A stretch of 64,000 bases of DNA from Pyrobaculum islandicum DSM 4184 (GCF_000015205.1 NC_008701.1:1119436-1183435); one strand, 5' to 3'; counted from the stretch's first letter, positions 8,514-17,883 are shown. Notes: generated by a model not told the origin, from the letters alone. Translations and numbers: made by a program.

Positions 8514-8619
8514 GGGCCCGTAGCTTAGCCCGGCAGAGCGCCCATGGACAAGCCCGGCTGGGCTGTCCAGCGTAAGGCTCATAACCGGGAAGTCCCGGGT
8601 TCAAATCCCGGCGGGCCCA
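8514..8619 (+). tRNA. tRNA(CAU), probably elongator tRNA-Met, with 32-nt noncanonical intron
   Basis: Acceptor arms GGGCCCG/CGGGCCC, a D arm, and a T arm CCGGG-TTCAAAT-CCCGG are all perfect. The anticodon stem CCCGG/CCGGG forms only if 8544-8575 is removed, between CCC and GG on the 5' side (about position 29/30). The loop is then CTCATAA with anticodon CAU. The intron folds into a hairpin (TGGAC...GTCCA, AGCCC/GGGCT). Discriminator is A and CCA is not encoded. The anticodon stem lacks the three G-C pairs of initiators. tRNA-Ile2 (agmatidine) also has CAU, so Met is probable rather than certain. TATA-like TTTAAAAA lies at about 8486. Confidence 0.88.
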
Positions 8620-8657
8620 CTTTTGTAAATCTTTAAAGCCCGTAGCATTACAAATCT

Positions 8658-9194
8658 ATGGATTTCACCATAGGCGCTGTGTCTGTAATAATAACCAAGG
8701 GAGATATAACTGAGGTTGAGGCAGATGCTATAGTTAATGCTGCGAATTCCTATCTTGAACACGGAGGGGGCGTTGCCGGCGCAATTGTAAGAAAAGGCGG
8801 CCAGATAATACAGGAGGAGAGTAGAGAGTGGGTTAGGAGATACGGCCCAGTGCCAGTCGGCGGCGTGGCTGTAACATCTGCAGGTCGTCTAAAGGCCAAA
8901 TATGTAATTCACGCAGTGGGACCGCGTTGCAGCGTTGAGCCCATTGAGAAATTAGGCGAGGCTGTAAGGAATGCGCTTCTTAAGGCAGACGAGCTTGGGT
9001 TAAGCTCCATAGCGTTTCCAGCCATAAGCACGGGGATTTTTGGATGCCCATATGAAGATGCCGCATATCAAATGGCCAAGACTATTAGAGACATAGCGCC
9101 CTCTTTAAAATACGTTAGAAAGATCTTAGTTGTTCTCTACGGAGACGAGGCCTATAGGAAATTTGAAGAGGTTTTTAAAAAAGTCTTAAGTTGA
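8658..9194 (+). CDS. Macro-domain protein (ADP-ribose binding/hydrolase)
   Basis: This 178-aa protein is a stand-alone macro domain: [17 protein letters not shown] (about 14-30), [13 protein letters not shown] and the second phosphate loop [15 protein letters not shown]. Family members hydrolyse ADP-ribose 1''-phosphate, O-acetyl-ADP-ribose or ADP-ribosyl esters on proteins; the tRNA gene directly upstream invites a tRNA-splicing by-product role, but that is inference. ATG is 24 nt after TATA (CTTTAAAG). The 3' end overlaps the next, convergent gene by 9 bp. Confidence 0.88.
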   Translation: MDFTIGAVSVIITKGDITEVEADAIVNAANSYLEHGGGVAGAIVRKGGQIIQEESREWVRRYGPVPVGGVAVTSAGRLKAKYVIHAVGPRCSVEPIEKLGEAVRNALLKADELGLSSIAFPAISTGIFGCPYEDAAYQMAKTIRDIAPSLKYVRKILVVLYGDEAYRKFEEVFKKVLS

Positions 9195-9584
9195 TGTATT
9201 TGAAAAGCTCTGTATAACTGCCTCTAGCAATGTTATAAAATCTCCCTCGTTTTTTATAGATTTTATAAAGCCAATAAGCTCTGGATCATTTCCCAAGTCG
9301 AGTTTTTCTACAATAGACTTTGTATAATCCGCATTGTACCCCGTCTGTGTAGCGCATTTTTTATATGTCCCGCTTGACATTTCTAACACAGCTCTGTTAC
9401 CTGTCATTGTGACTGTTGCCATTGCAAACGCGCCGTCTCTACAGTCTCCCTTGGCAGAGACTTCCTCAAGAGTGAGGACTGCATTTACAAACTCCTCGCT
9501 TTTCTCTATGAGGAAGCTATGGAAGTTGTTCTCACGTCTTGCAATGTCATTGAATACGTCTACCCATCTCATTATTCTTTCCAT
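9186..9584 (-). CDS. Hypothetical protein, 132 aa
   Basis: No family is recognised. The sequence is helical at both ends with a central Thr/Gly-rich strand region ([20 protein letters not shown]) and three cysteines. A TATA box (CATATATATAAC, about 9610-9621) lies 27 nt before the ATG at 9584; the in-frame ATG at 9572 is less well placed. It is convergent with the macro-domain gene. Confidence 0.6.
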   Translation of the reverse strand: MERIMRWVDVFNDIARRENNFHSFLIEKSEEFVNAVLTLEEVSAKGDCRDGAFAMATVTMTGNRAVLEMSSGTYKKCATQTGYNADYTKSIVEKLDLGNDPELIGFIKSIKNEGDFITLLEAVIQSFSNTST

Positions 9585-9894
9585 CTGTACCCCTTTGGGC
9601 AGTTATATATATGTTTCGAGACTTCCCCCAGGACCGAAGACGGACATTTATAACCAAAAGATTCGCTTTCTAGGGCAGAGATAGAGGGCGCTATCTGTCG
9701 CAGAGCTATAAAAAGAGAATTAAAAAATCTAGCGCATTCCACACTCTGAGGGTGGCTCTGCCCAGTCTTGTGAAGAGCGGTGTTGCTAACGAAGAATAGA
9801 CGAGAAGCCGCCTTCTAGGGTAGTGGAGATGTTGTTATATAGTAGATGACGCCGTTTAAACTAACCTTTATTTATTCCCCACATCCTGCGTTTT
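9585..9894. other. 310-bp intergenic region upstream of reverse gyrase
   Basis: No protein gene is seen. It holds the TATA for the 9584 gene, a second AT-rich box (GCTATAAAAAG, about 9703), an inverted pair GGGCAGAG (9673-9680)/CTCTGCCC (9752-9759), and the probable rgy promoter (CCTTTATTTATT, about 9866). A small RNA between 9730 and 9840 is possible but I see no C/D or H/ACA boxes. Confidence 0.4.
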
Positions 9895-12800
9895 GTGGAT
9901 GTGCCACATGTGGTATATCTTCACAGCTGTCCTAACTGCGGTGGGCCTATCACATCTGATAGACTTGCTGCCGGTCTTCCCTGTTATGAATGTCTTCCAA
10001 AAGAGCCTCAGGCAAAGGCTATAGGTGAAGTTGTAGAGGCTTTACGTAGGAGAAAGGCGTTAAAGGAATTAGCACGGGTTGCAGAGTATCTACGGGAGTA
10101 CAATAAGTTTTCGGCGTTTTTCAAGGAAATAATCGGCTACGAAATGTGGGGTGCCCAGCGACTTTGGGCAAGGAGATTGGTCAGAGGAAAAAGTTTTGCA
10201 ATAGTAGCGCCAACTGGGTCTGGAAAAACCACCTTTATCCTAGTGGCAACTCTATATATGGCGCTGAGGGGGAAAAAGACGTTGTTAATATTTCCCACAT
10301 CTGCTTTAGCACATCAGGCGTATAAAAAATTGATGTCTTTTGCTGAAAAAGTCGGTGCGTCTGTTAAAACATTGGCGTATCATTCTCTACTCACCGAGAA
10401 GGAAAAAGACGAGGTTCTAGCAGCAATTGAGAGGGGAGAATTTGACGTTTTAATTATAACATCGGCATTCCTCCCCCGCCGCTTTGACCTACTTAGTAGG
10501 TATAAATTCGAATTCATCGCTGCAGATGATGTCGATAGTATACTCAGAGCGACTAGCAAAAACATTGATAGAATCTTAAAACTGCTAGGCGTGTCGGATG
10601 AGGTTTTAAAAACCGCACTAGACATAATTAGTCTAACTAAACAAATTAGAAAGGCTGAAGTCGTAGGCGATTTAAAAGAGGTGGAGCGTCTCGAACAAGA
10701 GCTGTCCTCTGCCAGGGCGAAACTACAGGAGGAGGTACGTAAGCTAAAACTTGGCATCTTTATAGCATCTGGAGCTTTAGCTAAAGCTAGGAGAACTACA
10801 CGCCTACTTTTATTTAGAGAGCTTCTTGGATTTGATGTAGGCGGCAGAGCCGAAGGTCTTCGTAATGTGACAGACGTCTATATAGATATGTCACAAGATG
10901 TAGTAATGCAGACAATAGAAATTTTAAAGAGATTGGGCCCCGGCGGAATTGTTTATGTACAAGACAGAGAGTTGGGGATAGCCATAGCGGAGAAAGCTAA
11001 AGAACGGGGCCTTTCTGTAGAACATTTCTTCAAGCCCCGCCGCGGCATATTAGAGAGTTTTGAAAAGGGGGAGATCTACGCATTGGTGGGACTGGCGTCG
11101 CCACGTTCCCCACTTGTGAGGGGGATAGATTTACCACATGTAATTAGATACGTCGTCTTCGTCGGAGTGCCGAAGTATAGATTTAGAGTTAGACTTGAGG
11201 AATTTTCAATACCAGCATACCTCACCTTTTTATACAACGTACGAACTGTTTTGACAGGCGAGCTAAGATATAAAGCCGACAGATTAATAGGCCAGCTTAA
11301 ACGTCTTGCCCCCTATGCAATAAGTGTACAAGAGGCGCTTAGAAAGGCTTCTGAGGGCGCAGAGCTTACAGGCTTTGATAGACATGTAGTAGATGTTGTA
11401 AAATCAGCCGTCGATTTCGTAAATAATCTACTTATGAGAGACGATTTGAGACAAGCTATAGAGAGCTCCACCGAGGTAAAGCTAACGCGTATAGACGACG
11501 AGTTCTACGTCCTTGTGCCAGATGTCACAACCTATATCCAAGGCAGTGGGAGAACTTCACGTCTTTACGCAGGCGGGCTTTCTAAAGGCCTTAGCGTTGT
11601 CATCGTAGACGACAAAAAAGTCTTCCACGCCCTAAAGAGGGAGTTAAAACTTAGGTTTGACGAGGCGGAGTTTAAACATATAGATGAGGTCGATCTAAAC
11701 GCCGTACTTGCTGAAATAGATAAAGACAGAAAAGCCATCAGAGATATCTTAGAGGGGAGAGTTACCCCGGCAACCAAAGGCGTTGAGCTACTAAAGACTG
11801 TGCTTATGATTGTAGAATCTCCCACAAAGGCCAGGACAATAGCAAACTTCTTCGGTAGGCCAAGTCTGATAGTTACAGATGGCGTTCCCATATATGAGGT
11901 TTCAACTGGTGACGCTGTCCTTATGATTACTGCGTCGCTTGGCCATATATATGAACTACCTACCTCGCTCAAGAGAATAGACTCTAGACAACGCGAGATT
12001 TTAGCCAAGTGGTTTGGAGAGTTTAAATATGACAGTTACAATGGCGAGGAATATGCGGTAATTGTAAAAGAGGGCAGCTTCATTCCAGTTTATAACAAGA
12101 TCTGGAGATGTCGCAATGCCGTATATATAGACGACACAGATGTACCCCCAGACTGCAAACCGCTTGATGTCTTGTCGGCAATTAGAAACATAGCTATAGA
12201 GGTAGATACAGTACTCATCGGCACAGATCCAGACTCAGAAGGTGAAAAGATAGCATTTGATTTATACCTCGGGCTAAGGCCTTACGTCTCAGACATAAAG
12301 AGAGTAGAGTTTCACGAGGTGACTAGGAGAGCTATACTTAATGCGCTAGCCAATCCACGCGACATCAACTACTCACTTGTAAAAGCCCAGATAGTCCGGA
12401 GAGTTGAGGATAGATGGCTCGGCTTTGGGCTCAGCAAGATATTACAGACGAAATTTGGAAATCCAAACCTGTCGGCAGGCAGAGTTCAATCTCCAGTCTT
12501 GGGCTGGATTGTAAAAACTTATGAAGAATCTCTAAAAAACAGGGTCTATAACGTAGATCTACAGCTAGACGCCGCCTACTGCGTAGAGCCCTCTTCCTGC
12601 GTCTTAAGACTTCAAATACCTGGTGATATACTACAGACGTTAAAGAAAAAGAAGAGAGTAGCTATCAAAAAAGAGTCTGAAGAGGAGAGAGTTGTAAATC
12701 CGCTGCCACCATATACGACAGATGAACTGCTGAGAGACGCTGTAAATAGGCTCGGACTTTCAGCTGACTATGCCATGAAGGTAGCACAAGATTTATTTGA

Positions 12801-13608
12801 AAGCGGCCTCATCACCTACCATCGCACAGATAGCACTAGGGTCTCTGCCGCTGGAATAGCTATCGCAAAAGAGTATATTACAAAGAGGTTTGGAGAGGGC
12901 GTATTTAAGCCAAGAAGCTGGGGCGAGGCGACGGAAGGAGCTCATGAGGCGATTAGACCCACAAGACCGCTAGACGTAGAAGAACTAAGGGGGCTAGTCA
13001 ACGCTGGAGTTATACAACTCGCCATCCAATTAAGGAGAGAACATTACCAACTCTATGATTGGATCTTTAGGAGATTTATGGCAAGTCAGATGGAGCCTAG
13101 TGTTGTAAAAGCTATTAAGTACGTAATAGAGATAGACGGGCACTCTCTAGAGCTAGAGAGAGTTGTAGAGACTATCCGCCCGGGTTTCCAACAGCTTTAC
13201 CCACTCACTCCCGTGGAGCCTGAGTTACCGACTGGGACAATAGAGGTAGCTATTAAGAGATACCGAGTAGTGAGAAAAGTACTTTCGCAAGCTGATATTC
13301 TAGCGCTGATGCGTCAGAGAGGCATTGGGAGACCTAGTACGTATGCGCGGATACTCCAAGTGCTTGCAAAAAGATATTATGTATATGTCGTCGGACGTAG
13401 GAAACTCATGGTGCCTACTAAGAGAGGTATTGAAGTGTATCATTTCCTAGAGAATAACTTTAGCAATTTAGTATCTGAGGAGAGGACGCGGTTAATAGAA
13501 CAATATATGGACGCGATAGAGGTGGGAAACGCAGAGTATGAAGGCGTATTGAAAGAACTATTTGATGAATTTACAAGAGAGATACTATCGCGAGCCCCCC
13601 TTACGTGA
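9895..13608 (+). CDS. rgy: Reverse gyrase
   Basis: This 1237-aa helicase-topoisomerase IA fusion introduces positive supercoils and is a hallmark of hyperthermophiles. Visible parts: an N-terminal zinc finger (C12, C15, C30, C33), Walker A APTGSGKT (105-112), a D-D-V-D helicase motif II (AADDVD), a latch region, the toprim start LMIVESPTKA (about 640), and the topoisomerase motif GLITYHRTDSTR with catalytic Y975. Length is normal. The last residues (APLT) are encoded by a GC-rich CCCCCTTACGTGA stretch resembling the left ends of mobile elements elsewhere in the window, so the original C-terminus may have been altered by an insertion. Confidence 0.97.
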   Translation: MDVPHVVYLHSCPNCGGPITSDRLAAGLPCYECLPKEPQAKAIGEVVEALRRRKALKELARVAEYLREYNKFSAFFKEIIGYEMWGAQRLWARRLVRGKSFAIVAPTGSGKTTFILVATLYMALRGKKTLLIFPTSALAHQAYKKLMSFAEKVGASVKTLAYHSLLTEKEKDEVLAAIERGEFDVLIITSAFLPRRFDLLSRYKFEFIAADDVDSILRATSKNIDRILKLLGVSDEVLKTALDIISLTKQIRKAEVVGDLKEVERLEQELSSARAKLQEEVRKLKLGIFIASGALAKARRTTRLLLFRELLGFDVGGRAEGLRNVTDVYIDMSQDVVMQTIEILKRLGPGGIVYVQDRELGIAIAEKAKERGLSVEHFFKPRRGILESFEKGEIYALVGLASPRSPLVRGIDLPHVIRYVVFVGVPKYRFRVRLEEFSIPAYLTFLYNVRTVLTGELRYKADRLIGQLKRLAPYAISVQEALRKASEGAELTGFDRHVVDVVKSAVDFVNNLLMRDDLRQAIESSTEVKLTRIDDEFYVLVPDVTTYIQGSGRTSRLYAGGLSKGLSVVIVDDKKVFHALKRELKLRFDEAEFKHIDEVDLNAVLAEIDKDRKAIRDILEGRVTPATKGVELLKTVLMIVESPTKARTIANFFGRPSLIVTDGVPIYEVSTGDAVLMITASLGHIYELPTSLKRIDSRQREILAKWFGEFKYDSYNGEEYAVIVKEGSFIPVYNKIWRCRNAVYIDDTDVPPDCKPLDVLSAIRNIAIEVDTVLIGTDPDSEGEKIAFDLYLGLRPYVSDIKRVEFHEVTRRAILNALANPRDINYSLVKAQIVRRVEDRWLGFGLSKILQTKFGNPNLSAGRVQSPVLGWIVKTYEESLKNRVYNVDLQLDAAYCVEPSSCVLRLQIPGDILQTLKKKKRVAIKKESEEERVVNPLPPYTTDELLRDAVNRLGLSADYAMKVAQDLFESGLITYHRTDSTRVSAAGIAIAKEYITKRFGEGVFKPRSWGEATEGAHEAIRPTRPLDVEELRGLVNAGVIQLAIQLRREHYQLYDWIFRRFMASQMEPSVVKAIKYVIEIDGHSLELERVVETIRPGFQQLYPLTPVEPELPTGTIEVAIKRYRVVRKVLSQADILALMRQRGIGRPSTYARILQVLAKRYYVYVVGRRKLMVPTKRGIEVYHFLENNFSNLVSEERTRLIEQYMDAIEVGNAEYEGVLKELFDEFTREILSRAPLT

Positions 13609-13665
13609 CGCCAACCTTTTCCGGGGGAGCGCGAGGCGCGCCCCGAGCCCCCCTGAGAAGGTTGG
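13596..13665. repeat. Long hairpin at the rgy 3' end, possible solo transposon end
   Basis: Arms CCAACCTTTTCCGGGGG (13611-13627) and CCCCCCTGAGAAGGTTGG (13648-13665) form a stem with an inner GCGCG/CGCGC hairpin. The preceding CCCCCTTACGTGACGCC matches CCCCTTACGCGGCGCC at 54680 and CCTCTTACACGGCGCC at 62100, both at the edges of TnpB-related remnants. It may double as a terminator for rgy. Confidence 0.5.
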
Positions 13666-13752
13666 TTGTACAAAGGGGAGTTGATAGGTATAAACAAGGA
13701 CGGTACCGATTAAGGCATAAAGAGAAAAGTTCTCAGGCAGAGGGTGGTACTT

Positions 13753-16590
13753 CTATCTTTCTATATAGATACCTGGCTTTAACGGCAGGGCTGCCCTCTT
13801 TTTGCCTCCCAGATCGGGGGCTGAGGGGTCGTCTACACTGTAAATCTCTATGGGTGTGCCAAGCGTTCTTTCTATATAGGCTTTGTATGATTTCAAAGTC
13901 TCTAGCTCGTCGAATTGTTCCGTAGATGCTAAAAGCGTTCTGACTTCATCTCCTAGCGTCTTTACCAGGTCTATTAACCGCTTGGCTACTTGAGGCGGCG
14001 CGCCAGCCGTAACCACAGTTTTTACATCGCCGTTAAGAGCCGCCTTTGCCCACGAAAAATTCCTATTTACATATATGACGATGCGTCTTGCGCCTGGGCC
14101 AAAGGCTGGGATGTTTTTCACATCTTCTATCAACATATCAACATATCTCTTTGCTAACAAAGCTGCTGACTCTGCCTTTAGCCTAGGCCACGGCGCTGTG
14201 GCTACAAAACCAGAACCACCTAGCAATGCCCAAAGCTCTTCGGCTATATGCGGCACTATAGGCTCCATAGCCACTACCCACGCCCGGGCTGCCTCAAGCG
14301 CCAATTTTGTCGGTTTCTCTACCATGGCGAGGTATTGGTCAAAAACCGCTTTGGCATTATATATCACTTCAACAGCGGCTTGTCTCACCCTGACTTTTTC
14401 ATATGCCTCTCTCGCCTTATCTAAAATCCGCGAGATCTCCGCTATCAGCCATTGATCTATCCAGCCGGCCGGCCGATTTTCAGCATTTTGTATAAGTCTC
14501 TGCACTAGGGTGTATATAGCCATCAGCTGTTGGGCGTTTCTCCTGGCCTCAGCATCTCTAAAGTCGAGGTCTTGTTCCACCTCGGCTGCAAGCGCTAGCG
14601 TGGCCCTAAGCGGATCCGGGCCGTACATCTCCACGGCTCTATCAAGAGGTAGGACATTGCGCTTAGACTTCGACATCTTCTCGCCCTCTCTAAGCACCCA
14701 GCCGTTAGCCACAATTTGCCGCGGCCACTTCTCCCTGGGGAATATGGCCACGTGGTTAAAGATGAAGAAGGTCAGGTGATTGGGGATCAGATCCTTGCCG
14801 GAGTTCCTCGAGTCCAGGGGGTACCAATACTCAAACTCCTCTCTGATGGCCTTGAGGGCCTCAACCGGCACCCCCGTCTTCTTAGATACTTCATCTGCCG
14901 AGCCCTGCCCCAAGAAGACAAAGTCCCAAAACTCCTCAGTCAGTTGCTCCGGCCTTATGCCAAATTGTCTAATCTTCTTTATCACTGTGTAAAACGCCAT
15001 GTAAATTGTTGAATCACTTAGGCTTTCTATAATCCAGCCAGAGCTCCAAGGAAGTGGCGTACCCAAGCCCCGTGTCCTAGCACATGCTCTCTTGTCTAGC
15101 CAGTCTATAGTGGCGAAAAAGTGGGCCTTTGCCTCTCCAGGTATAATAACCATTTCATCTACTAATTTACGCGCTGTTTCCTTCCATTTGGGATCGCCAT
15201 AGTTTATGAACCACTGATCTTCCAACACTTTAACTACAATTTCTGTGCCACAACGGCAGTAGACTGGCTTGTTCATTATGTCATACATAACGCCGCCGAG
15301 ACGGGCTTCTACAAGCCACTTGGCGATAAACTCCCGGGCCTCTCTTACCGGCCTCCCTGCGAAATACATCTTAAATACAGCCCGTAGCATAGACCTAGCA
15401 GGTTCCTGTAGATGGATGCCTATACGTTCGGTAACGTCTTCTCTCATGACGCCTCTTGTGTATTCTGTAGAATACACCTCTTTAGTAGCCTCTTCGAGAG
15501 CTGGATCTGTCTGGCTTTTTATCCCCATCCTCTCTACGACCTCCTTAGCTGGGTAGTCGCCATATCCCTCCACCTTTATCAACGGAATCAGCTTTTCAAT
15601 GCCTAAATCGCGGAGGGCGACGTAGTCATAAGGTGCGTGAGCCGGCACAGACATTACCACGCCGGTTCCCACCCTGGGGTCTACAAACCAGGCCTCGTAT
15701 ATAGGCACCCACTCTCCGGTGACAGGATTTTGTACACTACGACCTACAAACTCTCTGCCTCTAGCCTCTCTTAGAATTTTCACCTCCGCCTGGAAGGAGA
15801 GGCGGTATGCCGCATCTCTGCTAATTACGACACGCTTCCCGTCGAATTCGGCCACTACGTACTCGGCGTCTGGGTTAATCCAGAGGTTAGTGACGCCCGG
15901 CACTGTCTCAGGCCTAAGTGTGGCCGCGGGGAAGGTCAGCCCTTCTGAGTCTGTGAAATATATCAGCGTCCACTGGCCGATCTCAGGCTCTTTGTCGTCT
16001 TTAGTGTCATGGGCGCCCACAGGCATTGAGTGCCTTGGACACCAGCCCACGGGGTGTCTCCCCCTCACGATCAGCCCCTTCTTCCTCAGCTTCTCGAACT
16101 GCCACTGGATGAAGCGCTGGTACTCCGGGTCTATGGTTGTGAACTCTCTAGTCCAATCTATGCTTAAGCCGAACCTCTCCATCGCCATCTTGGACCGGTT
16201 GTGGAAGTAGCGGGCGAGGTAGAGGGGGTCTCCCATCTTCTTTATCTCCTCTTCAGGCACGCCGTATATCTCCATGTACTCCTCTATAACTGTCTTGTCT
16301 CCAGCCGCAATAACCTCGGCTATTGTAAGTATCGGCGTGCCTGTGTAATGAAAGCCCATGGGATATAATACAACTCTCCCCATGTGTCTATAGAACCTAG
16401 CTAACACGTCCGCAATTAAGTAGGTCCGCCCGTGTCCGATATGCACAGCCCCGTTGGGATAAGGATATGCCGCCGTGATAAAATACTTCGCCACACCTGG
16501 GGTTGGCTCCGGTTCAAAAACCCGCGACTCTTTCCACCTTTTCTGCCACCTCTCTGCAATCTCTATGAAGAACCGCGAAAGCTCACTCAT
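13753..16590 (-). CDS. leuS: Leucyl-tRNA synthetase, archaeal type
   Basis: A 945-aa class I synthetase charging tRNA-Leu. HIGH motif is HIGH at 50-53 (PNGAVHIGHGRTY) and the second signature is KMSKS at 638-642. The CP1 editing domain sits between them (TLRPETVPGVTNLW, and GTGVVMSVPAHAPYDY with the editing aspartate environment). The long C-terminal helical and tail domains match archaeal/eukaryal LeuRS. It is convergent with rgy and its start lies 20 bp downstream of the NfeD-methyltransferase gene stop, so the two may share a transcript. Confidence 0.97.
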   Translation of the reverse strand: MSELSRFFIEIAERWQKRWKESRVFEPEPTPGVAKYFITAAYPYPNGAVHIGHGRTYLIADVLARFYRHMGRVVLYPMGFHYTGTPILTIAEVIAAGDKTVIEEYMEIYGVPEEEIKKMGDPLYLARYFHNRSKMAMERFGLSIDWTREFTTIDPEYQRFIQWQFEKLRKKGLIVRGRHPVGWCPRHSMPVGAHDTKDDKEPEIGQWTLIYFTDSEGLTFPAATLRPETVPGVTNLWINPDAEYVVAEFDGKRVVISRDAAYRLSFQAEVKILREARGREFVGRSVQNPVTGEWVPIYEAWFVDPRVGTGVVMSVPAHAPYDYVALRDLGIEKLIPLIKVEGYGDYPAKEVVERMGIKSQTDPALEEATKEVYSTEYTRGVMREDVTERIGIHLQEPARSMLRAVFKMYFAGRPVREAREFIAKWLVEARLGGVMYDIMNKPVYCRCGTEIVVKVLEDQWFINYGDPKWKETARKLVDEMVIIPGEAKAHFFATIDWLDKRACARTRGLGTPLPWSSGWIIESLSDSTIYMAFYTVIKKIRQFGIRPEQLTEEFWDFVFLGQGSADEVSKKTGVPVEALKAIREEFEYWYPLDSRNSGKDLIPNHLTFFIFNHVAIFPREKWPRQIVANGWVLREGEKMSKSKRNVLPLDRAVEMYGPDPLRATLALAAEVEQDLDFRDAEARRNAQQLMAIYTLVQRLIQNAENRPAGWIDQWLIAEISRILDKAREAYEKVRVRQAAVEVIYNAKAVFDQYLAMVEKPTKLALEAARAWVVAMEPIVPHIAEELWALLGGSGFVATAPWPRLKAESAALLAKRYVDMLIEDVKNIPAFGPGARRIVIYVNRNFSWAKAALNGDVKTVVTAGAPPQVAKRLIDLVKTLGDEVRTLLASTEQFDELETLKSYKAYIERTLGTPIEIYSVDDPSAPDLGGKKRAALPLKPGIYIER

Positions 16591-16610
16591 GACATAGAAA
16601 TGCCGCCAGT

Positions 16611-17453
16611 TTAAAAGTTAGATTCCCCAACTCTATATATATATACTCTAAGCTCTGGGTTATGTTCCACAAGCTTAAGCCCCGGCACCTCCCACATGTA
16701 AGATACGACAAATGCATCACGTCTCAACTCTCGCATAAATTTTACAGCAAGACGGATGTTTACAGAAGGCCACTGGAAAATATATACAACATCGGCATCA
16801 GACAGAGGAATCTTAAACATATCCCCTAGTAATACTTTACAGCGACATCTTAAAACACATATAAACCATCTCAGCGGGTCGATCTCAACGCCCACTACCA
16901 CAGCACCTAGGCGTTTTGCCAAAGTCAACACCCGCCCATAGCCACAGCCCAAGTCATATACCTTCTTCCCATATACGCCAATACGCTTAAATGCCCACAA
17001 CGCCGCCTCGGCGCTGGAGGTACTATATGCCCCACCCCGCCTAACGACAAAAGGCCAGATAAAGTGGAGAATTATGACAAGAGCCGCTGTAAAAATCACA
17101 AGCCATATCATAATCTTCTTTACAACAAGCCCCGTATCGCCTACTTCCACCACCTCTACCACATCTCCAGGCAGACAGCCTATACAATAGGCTCTCCAAT
17201 ACACGCCCTCTATCTTAACTATAGCCCAACCATTTTCAACCCCAGCCACGATCCCTCTCTTGCCTATAATATCTAGAGGAGATCTCTTGTCTCTAGGAGC
17301 TCTAAGCCCCGCAATCACAATAATGGCGTAGATAGATAAAAGAGTGCCGCCTACCGAATATCCGAGCCATGGCGGGATGCTGCCTAAAAATGTAAAAACC
17401 GCTATCAAGCCGCCAAGTAGACCAAGTATAGATGCGGAAACTACAACATCCAC
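16611..17453 (-). CDS. NfeD-like membrane domain fused to SAM methyltransferase
   Basis: This 280-aa protein starts with two TM segments (about 4-24, 30-50), then an NfeD-type OB domain (GKRGIVAGVENGWAIVKIEG, 64-83, ending GDVVEVVEVGDTGLVVKK at 96-113), a third TM (115-138), and a class I methyltransferase domain with DLGCGYGR (167-174) and VGVEIDP. NfeD domains normally partner with stomatins and membrane proteases; fusion to a methyltransferase is unusual. The methyltransferase probably faces the cytosol. The GTG start is about 23 nt after TTTTATATA, which lies in one arm of the inverted repeat at 17476. Confidence 0.7.
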   Translation of the reverse strand: MDVVVSASILGLLGGLIAVFTFLGSIPPWLGYSVGGTLLSIYAIIVIAGLRAPRDKRSPLDIIGKRGIVAGVENGWAIVKIEGVYWRAYCIGCLPGDVVEVVEVGDTGLVVKKIMIWLVIFTAALVIILHFIWPFVVRRGGAYSTSSAEAALWAFKRIGVYGKKVYDLGCGYGRVLTLAKRLGAVVVGVEIDPLRWFICVLRCRCKVLLGDMFKIPLSDADVVYIFQWPSVNIRLAVKFMRELRRDAFVVSYMWEVPGLKLVEHNPELRVYIYRVGESNF

Positions 17454-17475
17454 ATCTAAAGCGGAGGCTGTATAT

Positions 17476-17556
17476 AAAATATCTGCCCCTCGGAGGGGGC
17501 GTTTTCATAGCCGCCAACACGGCGCCTCGACACCCCACGCCAGGGGCAGATATTTT
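17476..17556. repeat. 81-bp perfect-arm inverted repeat in a divergent promoter region
   Basis: Arms AAAATATCTGCCCCT (17476-17490) and AGGGGCAGATATTTT (17542-17556) match over 15 bp with no mismatch. The left arm also contains an inner CCCCTCGGAGGGG hairpin. The repeat sits between divergent genes (NfeD-methyltransferase and a small HTH protein), and the left arm contains the predicted TATA of the former. It could be an operator bound by the HTH protein or a small MITE. Confidence 0.75.
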
Positions 17557-17616
17557 GTCTCCCCACGATTTAAATTTAACCTCGCAAGATATAAAAAAGA
17601 AAAAACAGTACATCTT

Positions 17617-17883
17617 GTGCTTGATAATACGAAGGTACAAATTCTTAAGAAAGTTGCGACACAAGGCTATACTACAGTTGGCGAAGTGGTAAAAGAGCTT
17701 GGAATTAGCTGGGGGGCTGCACAGTGGCACCTTTTTTGGCTTGAAAACAACGGCTATATAAAGTCTGTAAATATAAACGGCACAACTATATACATACTCA
17801 ACTGTGCCAACGTCTTAAGAAAACTAGAAACTATAGAAAAGATGCTAAACGAGACTAGAAATGCCAAGGCGTTCACTAGGTAG
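17617..17883 (+). CDS. Small winged-HTH transcriptional regulator, 88 aa
   Basis: The protein contains a MarR/ArsR-like HTH: TKVQILKKVATQGYTTVGEV, then KELGISWGAAQWHLFWLENN as recognition helix and a short wing (GYIKSVNINGTTIYIL). The GTG start at 17617 is chosen because ATATAAAAAAG (17588-17598) lies about 28 nt upstream; the longer open frame back to 17344 crosses the inverted repeat and looks non-coding. The regulator may control itself and the divergent gene through the inverted repeat. Confidence 0.65.
   Translation: MLDNTKVQILKKVATQGYTTVGEVVKELGISWGAAQWHLFWLENNGYIKSVNINGTTIYILNCANVLRKLETIEKMLNETRNAKAFTR

Noticed and set aside
17344-17616. Longer version of the small HTH protein
   Set aside because: The extension would translate the inverted repeat and antisense of the divergent gene; the promoter box supports GTG 17617.
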